From NCBI RefSeq assembly GCF_000002995.4, contig NW_025062479.1:15930721-15994720 (forward strand): DNA of 64,000 bases, given 5' to 3'. The position numbers were made by a program, and so were the translations under genes. Shown here piece after piece: positions 62,878 through 64,000 of this stretch; position 1 is the stretch's first letter, and every line of letters starts with the position of its first letter. The notes under the pieces were generated by a model. The model saw only the letters and a list, made by a program, of their open reading frames with translations, ran no database searches and was not told the origin of the DNA. This DNA is from Brugia malayi (lineage: Eukaryota > Nematoda > Chromadorea > Rhabditida > Onchocercidae).

Positions 62878-64000
62878 CTTAAAAAATGTAATCACTAGAA
62901 ATTACCCATCTGATATGTTTGTTTTAAGTAAAACTTTATTTCATCAACAATCTTCCTTCAATCAAAAATCTCTAATAATAATAATAATAATGAATTTACT
63001 TTTGCCACATTTCAAATGATTAAGTTTTCTCTTCTGTAAAAACTCACATGATATGAAGTTAAATTACATTTAATGAAATATGTCATTGGAATGATTTAAT
63101 ATGATATAAACTAGTAGGACCATTTTCCTAATTAAATATTCAAATCTTAGCTCGACATATGGGTCTAGTAACTTTCTGGAAATTAATTTATTAAATAATT
63201 AATTACAAGTTATATATATATATATATATTTATGTTCTGTAGTTCCCTTAAAATTAAACCATAAAATGTATTTGCATTATTTAAAAAACAAAATTGAGAA
63301 AAAAGAGAAAATTTTAACTGAAAAATAATTGATTCAATTACTAATTACTTTCATAATTGTGCAAAAAAATGAGAATGGGCGAAACTCCATATGTGCTTTG
63401 AATAATAAAACTTGAGTGCAAATTTCAAATGGATGATAAATTTTAAAGAGATAACAAGAAAAAAGGAACAAAATTAAATACAATTCAATTTCATTTAGAT
63501 AGAAATAAAGGTAAACAAACAAATAATTTTTTCTTTTAATTATATTTTAAACCAAAATTAATAAAAATGATATAATAATTTTAATATACTTGTAAATTTC
63601 TTTGTTTCTTTAACATATTCCTCGTTCAATTTTTGTCTCACACTTTAGTTTACAACTTTATTCCATCAAAATTTCTATAACATAATATTGCAATGGATTC
63701 AATAAATTAAAAAAAAAAAAAAGGAAAACATAAACAATAATAATAATTTCTTTAATTAATACCTATCATTTTACATTCTTCATTCACACTCATCTATTTT
63801 TGAAAGAAAAAAATTTTTGTTACTTTTTTTTGTTAATAATGATTTGATCTCCATTTAAAATTTTGCCCTATTTTTAATTGATCTGAATTTTTTTTTAAAA
63901 AAAAGAAGGAAAAAAGATTTTTGCAATTGATATTAAACTGGAATATTTTTGCAATTAACTTTAATTTGACAGCTAGAAAGTAAGTCAATGATTCCAGTGG
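62878..64000. other. Right-edge region, probably upstream intron/exon territory of the kinase
   Basis: AT-rich with (TAA)n near 62977-62992 and (TA)n near 63213-63229. A minus-strand open segment at about 63594-63644 looks coding, but I cannot join it. No further feature seen. Confidence 0.4.

Overview
This is a eukaryotic, strongly AT-rich window (roughly three quarters A+T by eye) full of poly-T/poly-A runs, with many small exons (20-240 nt) separated by AT-rich introns. Splice acceptors are of the nematode TTTCAG/TTTTAG/TTTAAG type, and several start codons sit right behind an acceptor with no upstream cis exon, as expected for spliced-leader trans-splicing. The gene content (a PDF-type neuropeptide, an srx-like chemoreceptor fragment, an SH2-tyrosine kinase of the nematode-expanded FES/FER type, an SH3BP5/REI family protein) points to a nematode. 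The composition and open gene spacing suggest a filarial or other spirurid worm; that last step is inference. I found no tRNA or rRNA gene, no CRISPR array and no complete transposon by reading.

Layout. 0-4 kb: three unrecognised plus-strand coding pieces (185-376, 2470-2922, 3428-3805). 5.4-5.9 kb: two minus-strand exons of an srx-like 7TM receptor. 9.3-10.8 kb: a complete minus-strand four-membrane-span protein (four exons, 200 aa). 13.5-26.4 kb: scattered phase-compatible minus-strand exons of one or two unrecognised genes. 26.5-27.4 kb: a complete plus-strand pdf-2-type neuropeptide precursor, 88 aa. 27.8-30.8 kb: a complete minus-strand cpf-2/CSTF2 (CstF-64) gene, eight exons, 334 aa, convergent with pdf-2. 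33.7-36.0 kb: a GATAD1-like chromatin protein, six exons, 227 aa, without a visible zinc finger. 36.3-36.5 kb: a reading-frame-broken coding remnant. 38.0-38.9 kb: a 73-aa single-pass membrane protein. 38.9-49.5 kb: about 10.6 kb of gene-poor DNA with microsatellites, a duplicated 104-bp block and a degenerate tandem array. 49.5-53.9 kb: an SH3BP5/REI-1 family gene, ten exons, 477 aa. 55.8-56.9 kb: mitochondrial ribosomal protein bL35m, four exons, 159 aa. 57.3-62.9 kb and probably beyond: a minus-strand FES/FER-type SH2-kinase gene, twelve exons visible, 654 aa.

The well-supported genes are unrelated housekeeping and signalling functions: mRNA 3'-end processing, mitochondrial translation, Rab11 regulation, chromatin reading and neuropeptide signalling. 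They do not form an obvious pathway cluster. Exon boundaries were worked out by hand from reading frame, phase and GT/AG sites; for the six recognised genes and the 4-TM gene all phases close and the total coding length is divisible by three. I see no convincing sign of a novel defence or mobile system. The most interesting items are the pdf-2 gene, the 73-aa membrane protein, the zinc-finger-less GATAD1-like gene with a broken frame behind it, and the unresolved 13-26 kb minus-strand exons.
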